Position numbers and translations under genes: made by a program
In this document: in pieces, positions 21,343 to 30,178 of the stretch
Position numbering within the stretch: position 1 is the stretch's first letter
Layout of the letters: every line of letters begins with the position of its first letter
Notes under the pieces: model-generated
Told to the model about the DNA's origin: nothing
Seen by the model: only the letters and a program-made list of their open reading frames with translations
Database searches by the model: none
From: Acinetobacter tibetensis
GTDB lineage: Bacteria > Pseudomonadota > Gammaproteobacteria > Pseudomonadales > Moraxellaceae
Assembly: GCF_023824315.1 (NCBI RefSeq)
Contig: NZ_CP098732.1
Coordinates: forward strand, 2,232,001-2,296,000
Direction: 5' to 3'
DNA: 64,000 bases

Positions 21343-22218
21343 TTATTTTGCAGCAGCTTGAGCAGCAGCAACTTCTTCAGCAAAAGAAAGTTCAGCTTTC
21401 TTCTCAATGCCTTCACCCACTTCGAAACGAACGAATTGAGCAACAGTTGTACCAGTCGCTTTTAATACGTCAGCAACTTTCTTATCGTTGTCAATTACGT
21501 ACATTTGACGCTCAAGTACAACTTCGTTCAAGTATTTCTCAACTGAACCAGTAACCATCTTCTCAACGATGTTTGCTGGCTTGCCAGATTCAATCGCTTT
21601 CGCTTCAGCAATTTCTTTCTCTTTCGCGATAAGCTCAGCAGAAACGCCTTCAGCAGTTACAGCAACTGGGTTGAACGCAGCAACGTGCATTGCAACACCT
21701 TTACCAGTGTCAGCTTGACCAGTATAAGCAACTACAACACCAATTTTTAAACCGTGTTTGTAAACTGCAAGGTTTTCACCTTCAACAATTTTAGCACGAC
21801 GTACTTGGATGTTTTCACCGATTTTTTGAACAAGAGCAATACGCGCTTCTTCAACAGTCGTGCCATCTTCAAGTTTAAGTTCAGCAATTTTAGCAGCATC
21901 AGTTTCGCCAGCAGCAAGTGCAGCAGCAGCAACTTTCGCAGAGAAGCCAGCAAAGTTTTCGTCTTTAGCAACGAAGTCAGTTTGGCAGTTTACTTCTAAA
22001 AGAATAGCTTTGTTGCCTTCTTGAGCGATCGTGATCGCGCCGTCAGCAGCGATGTTACCCGCTTTTTTAGCAGCTTTAGCTTGACCAGATTTACGAAGGT
22101 TATCAATCGCTAATTCGATGTCACCGTTCGCTTCTGTTAATGCTTTTTTACATTCCATCATTGCTAAACCAGTACGGTCACGCAATTCTTTAACCATGCT
22201 TGCAGTAATAGCAGTCAT
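21343..22218 (-). CDS. tsf: Elongation factor Ts
   Basis: Guanine-nucleotide exchange factor for EF-Tu. 291 residues. The N-terminal UBA-like domain (VKELRDRTGLAMMECKKAL) and the EF-Ts signature EVNCQTDFVAKDENF are present. Downstream of rpsB as in nearly all bacteria, with a hairpin in the gap. A good AGGAG precedes the ATG at 22218. Confidence 0.98.
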   Translation of the reverse strand: MTAITASMVKELRDRTGLAMMECKKALTEANGDIELAIDNLRKSGQAKAAKKAGNIAADGAITIAQEGNKAILLEVNCQTDFVAKDENFAGFSAKVAAAALAAGETDAAKIAELKLEDGTTVEEARIALVQKIGENIQVRRAKIVEGENLAVYKHGLKIGVVVAYTGQADTGKGVAMHVAAFNPVAVTAEGVSAELIAKEKEIAEAKAIESGKPANIVEKMVTGSVEKYLNEVVLERQMYVIDNDKKVADVLKATGTTVAQFVRFEVGEGIEKKAELSFAEEVAAAQAAAK

Positions 22219-22266
22219 GTGTATCTCCTAAAAATCGGTAGAAAATGAATTCTTTTTAGAACAGAA

Positions 22267-22294
22267 ACGGCCCAGAGGGATGCTCATGGGCCGT
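22267..22294 (-). promoter_or_regulatory. Hairpin between rpsB and tsf
   Basis: ACGGCCCA and TGGGCCGT form a perfect 8-base GC-rich stem with a 12-base loop, and there is no U-tract. Such a structure in the rpsB-tsf gap could attenuate transcription or protect the 3' end of a processed rpsB message; both ideas are inference. Confidence 0.6.
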
Positions 22295-22362
22295 CTGCAT
22301 ACATGACGCTTACTTTGCCACCATCACATGTCGCAAAAATGACAAGCTTGCGTCAAAACGCA

Positions 22363-23115
22363 TTAAGCCTCAGGAGCTTCTTTAGCAGCTTCGTCGCCTT
22401 TTGCTTGTGCATTTGCTTGTGTTTGAGCGTACTCTTTACCAGCAAGGATCGCATCAGCCATAGCAGAAGCGTAAAGTGTTACTGCACGGATCGCATCGTC
22501 ATTACCCGGGATAACGAAATCTACGTTGTCTGGGTTAGAGTTTGTATCAACGATACCGATTACAGGAATACCAAGGTTTTTAGCTTCTTTAATCGCGATT
22601 GATTCGTGGTCAACGTCGATTACGAATAATGCGTCAGGTAAACCACCCATGTTTTTAACGCCGCCTAAAGCACGTTCAAGTTTGTCCATCTCACGAGTAC
22701 GCTCTAAAGCTTCACGTTTAGTAAGCTTAGCAAAAGTACCGTCTTGAGATTGAGTTTGAAGGTCTTTCAAACGGTTGATAGATTGGCGAAGTGTTTTCCA
22801 GTTCGTCAACATACCACCTAACCAACGGTGATCTACATATGGTTGACCAGCGCGTTGAGCTTGTTCACGGATGATGTTAGAAGCAGCACGTTTAGTACCA
22901 ACGAACAATACTTTGTTCTTTTTGCTTGCAAGATTGTTAACAAAGTTCAAAGCATCGTTTAACGCAGGAACAGTGTGCTCAAGGTTGATGATGTGAATTT
23001 TGTTACGCGCACCAAAAATGTATTGACGCATTTTTGGGTTCCAGAAACGAGTTTGGTGACCAAAGTGCGCACCTGCTTGAAGAAGGTCGCGCATGCTTAC
23101 GTTGTAATCTGCCAT
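22363..23115 (-). CDS. rpsB: 30S ribosomal protein S2
   Basis: 250 residues beginning [20 protein letters not shown], the universal S2 opening. WNPKM and H-I-I-N-L-E-x-T follow, then [15 protein letters not shown] and [10 protein letters not shown]. The ATG at 23115 is the right start; upstream in-frame codons belong to the leader. The frame ends in an Ala/Glu-rich tail. Expressed with tsf. Confidence 0.98.
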   Translation of the reverse strand: MADYNVSMRDLLQAGAHFGHQTRFWNPKMRQYIFGARNKIHIINLEHTVPALNDALNFVNNLASKKNKVLFVGTKRAASNIIREQAQRAGQPYVDHRWLGGMLTNWKTLRQSINRLKDLQTQSQDGTFAKLTKREALERTREMDKLERALGGVKNMGGLPDALFVIDVDHESIAIKEAKNLGIPVIGIVDTNSNPDNVDFVIPGNDDAIRAVTLYASAMADAILAGKEYAQTQANAQAKGDEAAKEAPEA

Positions 23116-23151
23116 TTTCTTTACCTTAAAGTTTGGGTTAGGCCTCCATAT

Positions 23152-23210
23152 ATCCGCATTCTCCACCCTTAAAAGGGCACCCAGAGTAATGTGTCGATAT
23201 ATGTGCGGAT
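23152..23210 (-). promoter_or_regulatory. Structured rpsB leader, possible S2 autoregulatory RNA
   Basis: In the rpsB 5' leader ATCCGCA (reading from 23210) pairs with TGCGGAT (23158-23152), enclosing a smaller CCCTT-AAAA-GGG type hairpin (about 23166-23177). A conserved leader structure through which S2 represses rpsB-tsf is known in gammaproteobacteria. The position and stem match in concept; I cannot confirm the consensus by eye. Confidence 0.5.
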
Positions 23211-23280
23211 TTTTTACCTATTTCAATCAAATGACTCGTAAAGATATTCACGAAAAAGCATTTGATAAAATGGGCGGCTA

Positions 23281-23310
23281 TTTATACCATAGTCACATAT
23301 AAATTTCCAA
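23281..23310 (-). promoter_or_regulatory. Candidate rpsB promoter with GC-rich discriminator
   Basis: TTGGAA (23310-23305), an 18-base spacer, TATAAA (23286-23281) with a TGG just before it, then a GC-rich GCCGCCC downstream. A GC-rich discriminator is typical of stringently controlled ribosomal promoters. It lies in the 210-base gap with the divergent map gene. Confidence 0.55.
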
Positions 23311-23325
23311 AAGTTTTTAGAGATC

Positions 23326-24171
23326 ATGAATACAACTTATCAAGCTCCCCGTCGATTAATTAAAACTGCCGATGAAATTGAAAAAATGCGTGTGGCGGGA
23401 CGACTGGCGGCAGAAGTGTTGGATATGATCAAACCGCATATCAAACCAGGGGTAACGACCCTCGAATTAGACACGATTTGTCACGATTATATTGTGAACG
23501 TACAAAATGCGATCCCTGCATGTTTAGGTTATGGTGCGGCACCTGGTCGTCCAGCGTTTCAGCACACCATTTGTACTTCAGTGAACCATGTGGTGTGTCA
23601 CGGGATTCCATCTGAAAGTAAAATCTTAAAGAAAGGCGATATCTTAAACATTGATGTCACTGTAATTAAAGATGGTTATCACGGCGATACCAATATGATG
23701 TACGTGGTGGGTGAAGAAACTTCGATTCTTGCTGACCGCTTATGTAAAGTTGCTCAAGAAGCCATGTATCGTGGTATTGCGACGGTTAAACCAGGTTCGA
23801 CCATTGGTGATATTGGTCTAGCAATTCAAAAATATGTTGAATCAGAACGCTTTAGCGTCGTTCGTGAATACTGTGGTCACGGTATTGGTACGGTATTCCA
23901 TGACGAACCTCAAGTATTGCATTATGGTCAAGGCAACAGTGGCATGATTCTGGAAGAAGGCATGACCTTTACCATTGAACCAATGGTCAATGCAGGCGTA
24001 TGGCAAACCAAGTTATTGGGTGACAAATGGACAGTTGTGACCAAAGATCATAAGCTTTCTGCGCAATATGAACATACCATTTTAGTGACTAAAGATGGCG
24101 TTGAAATTTTAACAGCCCGTCCTGAAGAAGATTTATCTCGTTTTCAGACTGAAACCGTGTCATTGGCTTAA
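23326..24171 (+). CDS. map: Methionine aminopeptidase type I
   Basis: Removes the initiator Met from nascent proteins. 281 residues, slightly longer than the usual 264 because of a short N-terminal and C-terminal extension. All five metal ligands are in place: Asp110 and Asp121 (NIDVTV, HGDTN), His185 (CGHGIG), Glu218 (TIEPM) and Glu249 (QYEHT). It is divergent from rpsB-tsf, the conserved arrangement in many gammaproteobacteria. A UUCG-loop terminator follows. Confidence 0.97.
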   Translation: MNTTYQAPRRLIKTADEIEKMRVAGRLAAEVLDMIKPHIKPGVTTLELDTICHDYIVNVQNAIPACLGYGAAPGRPAFQHTICTSVNHVVCHGIPSESKILKKGDILNIDVTVIKDGYHGDTNMMYVVGEETSILADRLCKVAQEAMYRGIATVKPGSTIGDIGLAIQKYVESERFSVVREYCGHGIGTVFHDEPQVLHYGQGNSGMILEEGMTFTIEPMVNAGVWQTKLLGDKWTVVTKDHKLSAQYEHTILVTKDGVEILTARPEEDLSRFQTETVSLA

Positions 24172-24190
24172 AATCTAAGTCAGTTGTCAA

Positions 24191-24218
24191 AAAGGTCACC
24201 TTCGGGTGATCTTTTTTT
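24191..24218 (+). terminator. Intrinsic terminator of map
   Basis: AGGTCACC, TTCG tetraloop, GGTGATCT (one G-T pair), then a T run, 20 bases after the map stop. Confidence 0.88.
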
Positions 24219-24477
24219 ATATCCAAAAACAACCACCCCAAACTTTTTTCTTTTTCATTAATAAGTATTTAGAAAAGACTCAAATAAGTTGTGTCACGTG
24301 CGCTCACGCTTTTTAGAAATAACATGATTGATTGATAAGTAACAGAACCATAAAAAAATCACGGTAATTTTCACAATTTTTTAAAACTATACCTGTTCGA
24401 AAACAACAGTTTTCTTTCGCTGCTCTATTGAATAATGCCCCTGAATAAAAATGATGAAAATGGACATGGAGTCCCCT
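24219..24477. other. Upstream region of the OmpW-like gene
   Basis: AT-rich and noncoding, with no clear promoter or operator recognised. The ribosome binding site GGAG lies 6 bases before the ATG at 24478. Confidence 0.5.
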
Positions 24478-25548
24478 ATGCAGAAAACAGGATTAGCATT
24501 TTCAATTGCGATGACCCTTATCCCTACATTTAGCCATGCTAAATCCCCTTATTTCAGCCTAGAAGATGGTGATGGCTTTAAACGTTTTTCCATTTCTGTG
24601 GGTGCATTACATGTTATGCCACAAGGTCAAGCCCAACCGTTTCGAGTCAATACGGCAGTCAAGGAAGGTGAAACTGCGAAAGTCGGCAGTATTCAAGCGC
24701 AAACCGTTTTAGACAATATTCGATCAGGCAGTGACGTTAATCCACTGTTAAAAGCAGCTCTTAAAGGATTGGCTGCAATTGATGCTCCCGTCCCTTCAAG
24801 TCTCAGTGGTACTGCCGAAATACACGGCTTAAGCCAATGGGATAATGCGGGTACTGGACTTCAGGCAGATGATGTTACAACTTTAGGCATCATGAGCAAT
24901 TATTTCTTTACCGACCATGTTTCCGTTGAGGTCAAAGCTGGGATTCCCCCTAAGGTCGATTTACAAGGTCAAGGAAAAATCTATGCTCCCTTTTCAGCCA
25001 TTGCCAGTCCTTTAGGCAGTGTTTTAGGTCAACTGGAACTTGAAAATGATATTTTGATTACCGATTTGTCTACTCATGGCACTGCTGCTTCGGCTCGGGC
25101 ATGGACACCTGCATTTGAATTGCAATATCACTTTGGCAAAACTGGGGTGAATAAATTTCGCCCCTATGTCGGTTTTGGCGTCATGTATGCTTATTTTAAT
25201 GAATTAGAAATGAACCCACGTATTGAACAAGATTTAATTGCCGCTGGTCATATGATTGCCAACATTAAAGAAGGTCAAGCTGGCGGATCTTTGGAAGGTA
25301 AAACCAGTTCTGCCAACCCTCAAGTGGATCTTGAAGCATCTGATGCCTTTGCACCAATTGCCACAGTTGGATTTACCTACGATTTTAATAGCAATTGGTT
25401 TGCTGTCGGCTCGGTCAGTTATGCTCAACTCAGTAATGACACCACCATTACCGTGACCGATGCCAAACTCGGTGAACTTATCCGCTCCAAAGCCGATATT
25501 GAGATCAATCCAATTCTCGCTTATGCAGGCATTGGTTATCGCTTTTAA
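24478..25548 (+). CDS. Large OmpW-family outer membrane protein
   Basis: 356 residues from ATG 24478. That start is chosen because GGAG lies 6 bases before it; two ATGs further upstream have no spacing to a ribosome site. Signal peptide ends SHA. OmpW/AlkL features include the YFFTDHVSVEVKAGIPPK strand-turn and FRPYVGFGVMYAYF. A late DFNSNWFAVGSVSYAQL and a terminal Y-R-F (the last-strand aromatic signature) follow. OmpW proteins are eight-stranded barrels for hydrophobic molecules and usually have about 210 residues. This one has long insertions (about residues 40-150 and 230-290), suggesting large extracellular loops. Transported compound unknown. Confidence 0.82.
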   Translation: MQKTGLAFSIAMTLIPTFSHAKSPYFSLEDGDGFKRFSISVGALHVMPQGQAQPFRVNTAVKEGETAKVGSIQAQTVLDNIRSGSDVNPLLKAALKGLAAIDAPVPSSLSGTAEIHGLSQWDNAGTGLQADDVTTLGIMSNYFFTDHVSVEVKAGIPPKVDLQGQGKIYAPFSAIASPLGSVLGQLELENDILITDLSTHGTAASARAWTPAFELQYHFGKTGVNKFRPYVGFGVMYAYFNELEMNPRIEQDLIAAGHMIANIKEGQAGGSLEGKTSSANPQVDLEASDAFAPIATVGFTYDFNSNWFAVGSVSYAQLSNDTTITVTDAKLGELIRSKADIEINPILAYAGIGYRF

Positions 25549-25579
25549 AATTTGAAAACTCATTCGGATTTCTCTTCAT

Positions 25580-25606
25580 GGTATTCATTAAAATAGTATG
25601 AATACC
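25580..25606. repeat. 9-base inverted repeat after the OmpW-like gene
   Basis: GGTATTCAT and ATGAATACC, 9-base loop, 32 bases past the stop. A T-rich tail is missing, so it is perhaps an mRNA 3' stabiliser before the terminator further on. Confidence 0.45.
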
Positions 25607-25647
25607 GTGGAATAACTGCTGAGTTTTATCCCCCCAACTTATCATCT

Positions 25648-25675
25648 AAAGTGCATTGTTCTGATGCACTTTTAT
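25648..25675 (+). terminator. Terminator for the OmpW-like gene
   Basis: AAAGTGCAT pairs with ATGCACTTT around a 7-base loop, followed by TATTG. The T-tract is short and the site is 100 bases past the stop. Confidence 0.6.
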
Positions 25676-25975
25676 TGAATGCTTTAAAGAATGAATTATT
25701 TTTGATCAGATTTTATCCCTTTTTATCCAGCGGGGTTTTCTCAGAATTTCATGACCTCTAAACTCATGTTGACCAACAAACTCACGTGTTTAATCACAGT
25801 ATCCGTTGAATCAAGCCAAAATCACACTTTTGGCATATTGCTTGCATTTTAATCTATAAGATGAATCAACGTCGATTCACACAGTACATAGACGGCCAAC
25901 GATGTCCGTTCTGATCGGATTACAAGCAGCTTAAAAAACTTGTAAACAAAATTACGCTCAGTTCAGGGGATGGTT
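25676..25975. other. Upstream region of the nitrate transporter
   Basis: 300 noncoding bases. I see no NarL, Fnr or NtrC site that I would defend. The putative ribosome site AGGGG (25965-25969) fixes the narK start at 25976. Confidence 0.45.
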
Positions 25976-27322
25976 ATGTCTTCAACAATAAATAGCGATG
26001 CAAAAAAAGCGACACAAATTAAACTTTTTAATTTTTCTACACCCGCCATGCGTGCGTTCCATATGACTTGGCTCGCATTCTTTGTCTGCTTCTTTGCATG
26101 GTTTGCCTGCGCACCGCTCATGCCTGTAATTAAAGGCGAATTTAATTTAACCAAAGATCAAATTGCCAACATTAATATTGCAGCCGTTGCGATTACTATT
26201 TTAATTCGCCTGATTGTCGGTCCATTGTGTGATAAATATGGTCCCAGAAAGACCTATACGGCCCTTTTATTACTCGGCAGTATTCCTGTATTTGGGGTTG
26301 CCGCTGCCAATACCTACGAATCCTTTTTATTTTTCCGCCTACTGATTGGTGCCATTGGCGCGAGTTTTGTCATTACCCAATATCATACCAGTATTATGTT
26401 TGCACCGAATGTCGTGGGTACAGCAAACGCGGCGGCGGCGGGTTGGGGTAATGCAGGCGGCGGCGCAACACAAGCCCTCATGCCACTTCTTCTTGGGGCA
26501 ATTGTAATGTTTGGTGTAGAACAAAGCATGGGATGGCGTATTGCCCTGCTTGTACCGGGCATCATGATGGTGATCGTGGGCATCTTATATTGGAAGCTTA
26601 CTCAAGATTGCCCTCAAGGGAATTTTAAAGAACTTCGTAAAGAAGGCATTGAGGTAGGAAGTGGCAAAAAAGGCGGTACAGCAATTTTGCTGCAAGCTGC
26701 ACGCAATTACCGCGTTTGGATTCTATTTGTATCTTATGCTGCATGTTTTGGTATTGAAATTTTCATTCATAATGTTGCTGCAATGTATTATGTAGACCAC
26801 TTCAATATGGGCCTTAAAGAGGCAGGTTTAACTGCGGGTATCTTTGGTCTATTGGCACTTTTTGCTCGTGCTTTGGGTGGCATTGTTTCAGATAAAATTG
26901 CAATCGTAAAAGGCCTAGATGGACGCACCAAAGTGTTATTCACTCTAGTCTTACTTGAAGGTTTATTCTTAATCGTATTCTCTCAAATGAATACCGTCAC
27001 ACTCGCTATTATCAGCATGACCGTATTTGCACTCTTTACCCATATGGCATGTGGGGCAACTTATGCACTGGTGCCTTTTATTGACCGTGATGCTTTAGGA
27101 GGTGTTACAGGGATTATTGGTGCTGGGGGTAATGTGGGCGCAGTGGCTGCTGGCTTTTTATTGAAAGGCGTATTAGACGTACAAACTTGCCTATTTATCC
27201 TTGGTGGTTTAGTCACAGTTGCGGCCTTTAGTGTCATTTTAATTCGCTTTTCAGTTGAACATAAAACCAAAGAAAAACAACTTTTTGATCAAGCTGTATT
27301 AGAGCGAAATAGTTTAGCGTAA
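25976..27322 (+). CDS. narK: Nitrate/nitrite MFS transporter, NNP family
   Basis: 448 residues and twelve membrane helices. Both nitrate signature motifs are present: GWGNAGGGATQ after the fifth helix and GIIGAGGNVGAVAAGF after the tenth. The substrate-binding Arg of helix 2 is seen in ILIRLIVGPLCDKYGPR. Start at 25976 is preferred over ATG 25970 because AGGGG directly abuts the latter. No nitrate or nitrite reductase gene lies within the window, so it is probably used for assimilation with enzymes encoded elsewhere. It is followed by a hairpin and an independent MFS gene. Confidence 0.9.
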   Translation: MSSTINSDAKKATQIKLFNFSTPAMRAFHMTWLAFFVCFFAWFACAPLMPVIKGEFNLTKDQIANINIAAVAITILIRLIVGPLCDKYGPRKTYTALLLLGSIPVFGVAAANTYESFLFFRLLIGAIGASFVITQYHTSIMFAPNVVGTANAAAAGWGNAGGGATQALMPLLLGAIVMFGVEQSMGWRIALLVPGIMMVIVGILYWKLTQDCPQGNFKELRKEGIEVGSGKKGGTAILLQAARNYRVWILFVSYAACFGIEIFIHNVAAMYYVDHFNMGLKEAGLTAGIFGLLALFARALGGIVSDKIAIVKGLDGRTKVLFTLVLLEGLFLIVFSQMNTVTLAIISMTVFALFTHMACGATYALVPFIDRDALGGVTGIIGAGGNVGAVAAGFLLKGVLDVQTCLFILGGLVTVAAFSVILIRFSVEHKTKEKQLFDQAVLERNSLA

Positions 27323-27334
27323 AACTTTAAATCC

Positions 27335-27373
27335 TCAGGTACAGATGATGGTGTATTCACGCTCTGTACCTGA
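27335..27373. terminator. 11-base inverted repeat after narK
   Basis: TCAGGTACAGA and TCTGTACCTGA are perfectly complementary across a 17-base loop, 12 bases after the narK stop. No U-tract follows on the plus strand, so its role as a terminator is uncertain. The rest of the 372-base gap up to 27694 holds one palindrome near the next gene and nothing else recognised. Confidence 0.55.
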
Positions 27374-27627
27374 TCAAAATAACCTACTCTTTCTTATGTG
27401 AAACATTAACTTGATTCATAGACCCATAAATCACTCATCAATATAGAATTAATTCTTGAATGTATAAATCCTGATAAATGACAAATCCACGGCATCAAAT
27501 GTTGAACTATTTCTAATCCAGCAGTGTCCTAAATATGCAAATAATGACTATTTCAGTAGCTTTCACATATTCATAAGGCTGCACTAATCCCCCAATCATT
27601 ACGTCACTTTTCAAATATTTTAATCAC

Positions 27628-27647
27628 ATATCGAATGTAATCGATAT
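27628..27647. promoter_or_regulatory. Candidate operator upstream of the MFS gene
   Basis: ATATCGA, 6 bases, TCGATAT: a perfect 7-base palindrome with a 6-base spacer, ending 47 bases before the ATG at 27695. This is where a repressor would act. It is the size of a GntR- or TetR-type site. The regulator is unknown. Confidence 0.4.
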
Positions 27648-27694
27648 ATTGCGTACAATACAGCCAAACTCATATTTCAAAGACGAATGCGGCA

Positions 27695-28909
27695 ATGACC
27701 CAAAGTCAATTTTCAAAACCCCTTATTTATATGCTGATTGGCAGCGCTATCATTTTGGCGCTTTCGCTAGGTGTTCGGCATGCATTTGGACTCTATTTGG
27801 TTCCTATGAGCCATGAATTTGGTTGGGGGCATAACGTTTTTAGTTTAGCAATTGCTTTACAAAACCTCATTTGGGGTGCTGTACAGCCCTTTACAGGGGC
27901 TTTTGCCGATAAATACGGCAGTAAAATTGTCATCACGGTAGGAGGTATTCTCTACGCGATTGGCTTATTACTCATGTCCGTCAGCTCAACTGGCTTTATG
28001 CTAAATGTCAGTGTCGGTCTGATTTTAGGTTTAGCCTTATCGGCCACCTCTTTTCCTGTGTTACTTTCTGCGGTTGGGCGTGCAGCCCCACCTGAAAAAC
28101 GTAGTTTGGCTATGGGTATTGCCAGTGCAGCAGGCTCGTTTGGACAATTTATTATGCTGCCATCCACCTTATTGCTATTGCAAAATATTGGTTGGTCAGC
28201 CGCTTTAATTGTTAGTGCGATTTTAATTGCCTTTATTGTTCCGCTCGCTTGGATGCTAAAAGCACCCATGTATGTTGCACCGAATAGCCAAACGTCAAGT
28301 AGCGCACCTACGCTCAGTTTTAAACAAATTTTGAACATTGCAAAAGCCCATAAACCTTTCTGGTTTTTATCTTTAGGTTTTATGGTGTGTGGCTTCCAAG
28401 TGGTCTTTATTGGTATTCACCTCCCTGGTTATCTGATTGATCATGGTTTTGATGCAACCACAGGCACCGTGTTTCTCGCTTTAGTGGGATTATTCAATAT
28501 CTTTGGTACGTACGGTGCAGGCTGGTTAGGGGGAAAATTTTCCAAACCTAAACTACTCATGGGTTTATATGCGCTGCGCGGCATCGCCATTATTGCTTTT
28601 TTAGCCTTACCGTTAAGTACATGGACAATCTATAGTTTTGGCGTCATTATGGGTTTATTATGGTTATCTACCGTCCCATTAACCAACGGAATTGTCGCCA
28701 ATATGTTCGGCATTCGTTATTTGTCTATGCTCAGTGGTATTGTATTTTTTACCCATCAAGTCGGTTCATTTTTTGGTGGATGGCTCGGTGGTGTGAATCA
28801 TGACATGACGGGTAATTATCAAGCGGTTTGGATGATTTCAATTGCTCTCAGCGTTTTAGGTGTACTGGTTCATTTCTTTGTCGATGAAAAGGCGGTGGTC
28901 CATGAATAA
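27695..28909 (+). CDS. MFS transporter, OFA/monocarboxylate-like
   Basis: 404 residues, twelve membrane helices. N-terminal features GVRHAFGLYLVPMS and the loop 2-3 motif G-A-F-A-D-K-Y-G-S-K resemble the oxalate-formate/monocarboxylate porter group; substrate unassigned. Its stop overlaps the ATG of a 45-codon membrane peptide, and a TauD-like dioxygenase follows, so the three may form a catabolic uptake unit. That is inference from spacing. Confidence 0.82.
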   Translation: MTQSQFSKPLIYMLIGSAIILALSLGVRHAFGLYLVPMSHEFGWGHNVFSLAIALQNLIWGAVQPFTGAFADKYGSKIVITVGGILYAIGLLLMSVSSTGFMLNVSVGLILGLALSATSFPVLLSAVGRAAPPEKRSLAMGIASAAGSFGQFIMLPSTLLLLQNIGWSAALIVSAILIAFIVPLAWMLKAPMYVAPNSQTSSSAPTLSFKQILNIAKAHKPFWFLSLGFMVCGFQVVFIGIHLPGYLIDHGFDATTGTVFLALVGLFNIFGTYGAGWLGGKFSKPKLLMGLYALRGIAIIAFLALPLSTWTIYSFGVIMGLLWLSTVPLTNGIVANMFGIRYLSMLSGIVFFTHQVGSFFGGWLGGVNHDMTGNYQAVWMISIALSVLGVLVHFFVDEKAVVHE

Positions 28910-29039
28910 TTCATCTCTGTTTTGGCTTAAGACATCGATTAGCGCGGTTGTACTGGGACTGATTATTGCTGCCATTGCACTCTGGCTACAAACACCGCAA
29001 CTCTTCGAATACTTTAATCAAGCTTTCTGCCCACACTAA
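28902..29039 (+). CDS. Small membrane protein (45 residues) overlapping the MFS gene
   Basis: ATG at 28902 lies inside the last codons of the MFS gene (8-base overlap). The product has a short polar head (MNNSSLFWLKTS), one hydrophobic helix of about 20 residues (ISAVVLGLIIAAIALWL) and a short tail ending CPH. Overlap and strand suggest translational coupling and a role as a companion peptide of the transporter. I recognise no family. The single clean helix and use of the overlap make chance less likely, but it is unproven. Confidence 0.6.
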   Translation: MNNSSLFWLKTSISAVVLGLIIAAIALWLQTPQLFEYFNQAFCPH

Positions 29040-29146
29040 TCTCTTCAAGACTGGCTCTAGTTTTCATAAACTCAGCATTTATTCTTATTTCAAAAAATGC
29101 TGAGTTTTTCTTAGTTTAAAACAACAAGAAATTTAGAGTAATAATA

Positions 29147-30103
29147 ATGACCAATCTTACACAACTTTCTCAAGCCATTCACGATGAACCGCAATGGCAT
29201 TTAGCTGATGCTCTTCAACATCCAAATGAAATTCAAATTACCCCATTGAAAGATCAAGCTTTAGGTGCGGTTGTGACAGGCTTAGATGCACGTAAAGCTC
29301 AGTCAGGCGAAACCATTTTCCGTCTTAAACAAGCCCTAGCCGAACATTTAGTTTTGATCTTTAAACAACAAAGTTTAGATGATTTACAATATCTAGCTTT
29401 TGCTAGCTACTTTGGTTCCATTTTCCGCCCAAGCGCTGACAATTCAGTACTTGCCAGCCAATCGGACACTGGTGTCCCACCTGATGTTGTCCCTGTGTCA
29501 AATGCAGTGGGGCAAGGAGACTACACAGGTCACGGCGAGCTAAGTCCACATGCCGATCACCAATGGACACCTCTTCCCTCTTTCGGCTCACTGCTTTATG
29601 CCATTGAACTTCCACAAAACGGTGGACAAACCACTTGGTTCAATACCATTAAAACCTATGACGCCCTCTCAGATGAAATTAAAAAGAAAATCGACGCGTT
29701 ACAGCTCATTACCTATAACCCCTTTGTCCGTGTACAAAGTAATACAGGGACAAGCGGTTATGCAGATTCACCTTACTACCGCTTTAAAGATCAACCGATT
29801 TTAGGACATGCCTACCCACATCCACTTGTACGCATTCACCCTGAAACGGGACGTAAAGCATTGTGGCTGAATACACGTTCGGAAGTTGAATTGGTCAATG
29901 TGAATGATATTGAAGGGAGTGAACTCATCGCAGAGCTACGCGCACATATTCTAAAACCAGAGTTCCGCTACGAACATCATTGGGAAACGGGAGATATCGT
30001 GTTTTGGGACAATCAAGTCACATTACATTCGAGAACACCCTTTCCCGCAGAACAACGTCGCCTATTAAAACGTATTAGCTTGGCAGGTGCTCGACCTTTC
30101 TAA
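29147..30103 (+). CDS. TauD/TfdA-family Fe(II)/2-oxoglutarate dioxygenase
   Basis: 318 residues. The iron-binding facial triad is visible: His135 and Asp137 in S-P-H-A-D-H, and His294 in VTLHSRTPF. The 2-oxoglutarate-binding Arg lies about 11 residues later (LLKR). L-W-L-N-T-R is another TauD family feature. Enzymes of this group hydroxylate sulfonates, 2,4-D or related acids to release a small group; the substrate here cannot be named. It is preceded by an MFS carrier and the small peptide, and ends at a bidirectional terminator shared with sthA. Confidence 0.85.
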   Translation: MTNLTQLSQAIHDEPQWHLADALQHPNEIQITPLKDQALGAVVTGLDARKAQSGETIFRLKQALAEHLVLIFKQQSLDDLQYLAFASYFGSIFRPSADNSVLASQSDTGVPPDVVPVSNAVGQGDYTGHGELSPHADHQWTPLPSFGSLLYAIELPQNGGQTTWFNTIKTYDALSDEIKKKIDALQLITYNPFVRVQSNTGTSGYADSPYYRFKDQPILGHAYPHPLVRIHPETGRKALWLNTRSEVELVNVNDIEGSELIAELRAHILKPEFRYEHHWETGDIVFWDNQVTLHSRTPFPAEQRRLLKRISLAGARPF

Positions 30104-30130
30104 ACGATATTCATCATTCCGCAGCACATA

Positions 30131-30160
30131 AAAAAGCCCATTAATTAAAATGGGCTTTTT
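30131..30160. terminator. Bidirectional terminator between the dioxygenase gene and sthA
   Basis: AAAAAGCCCATT and AATGGGCTTTTT, 6-base loop, between convergent genes. Confidence 0.9.
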
Positions 30161-30178
30161 ATTCACTTCACTGAATGT

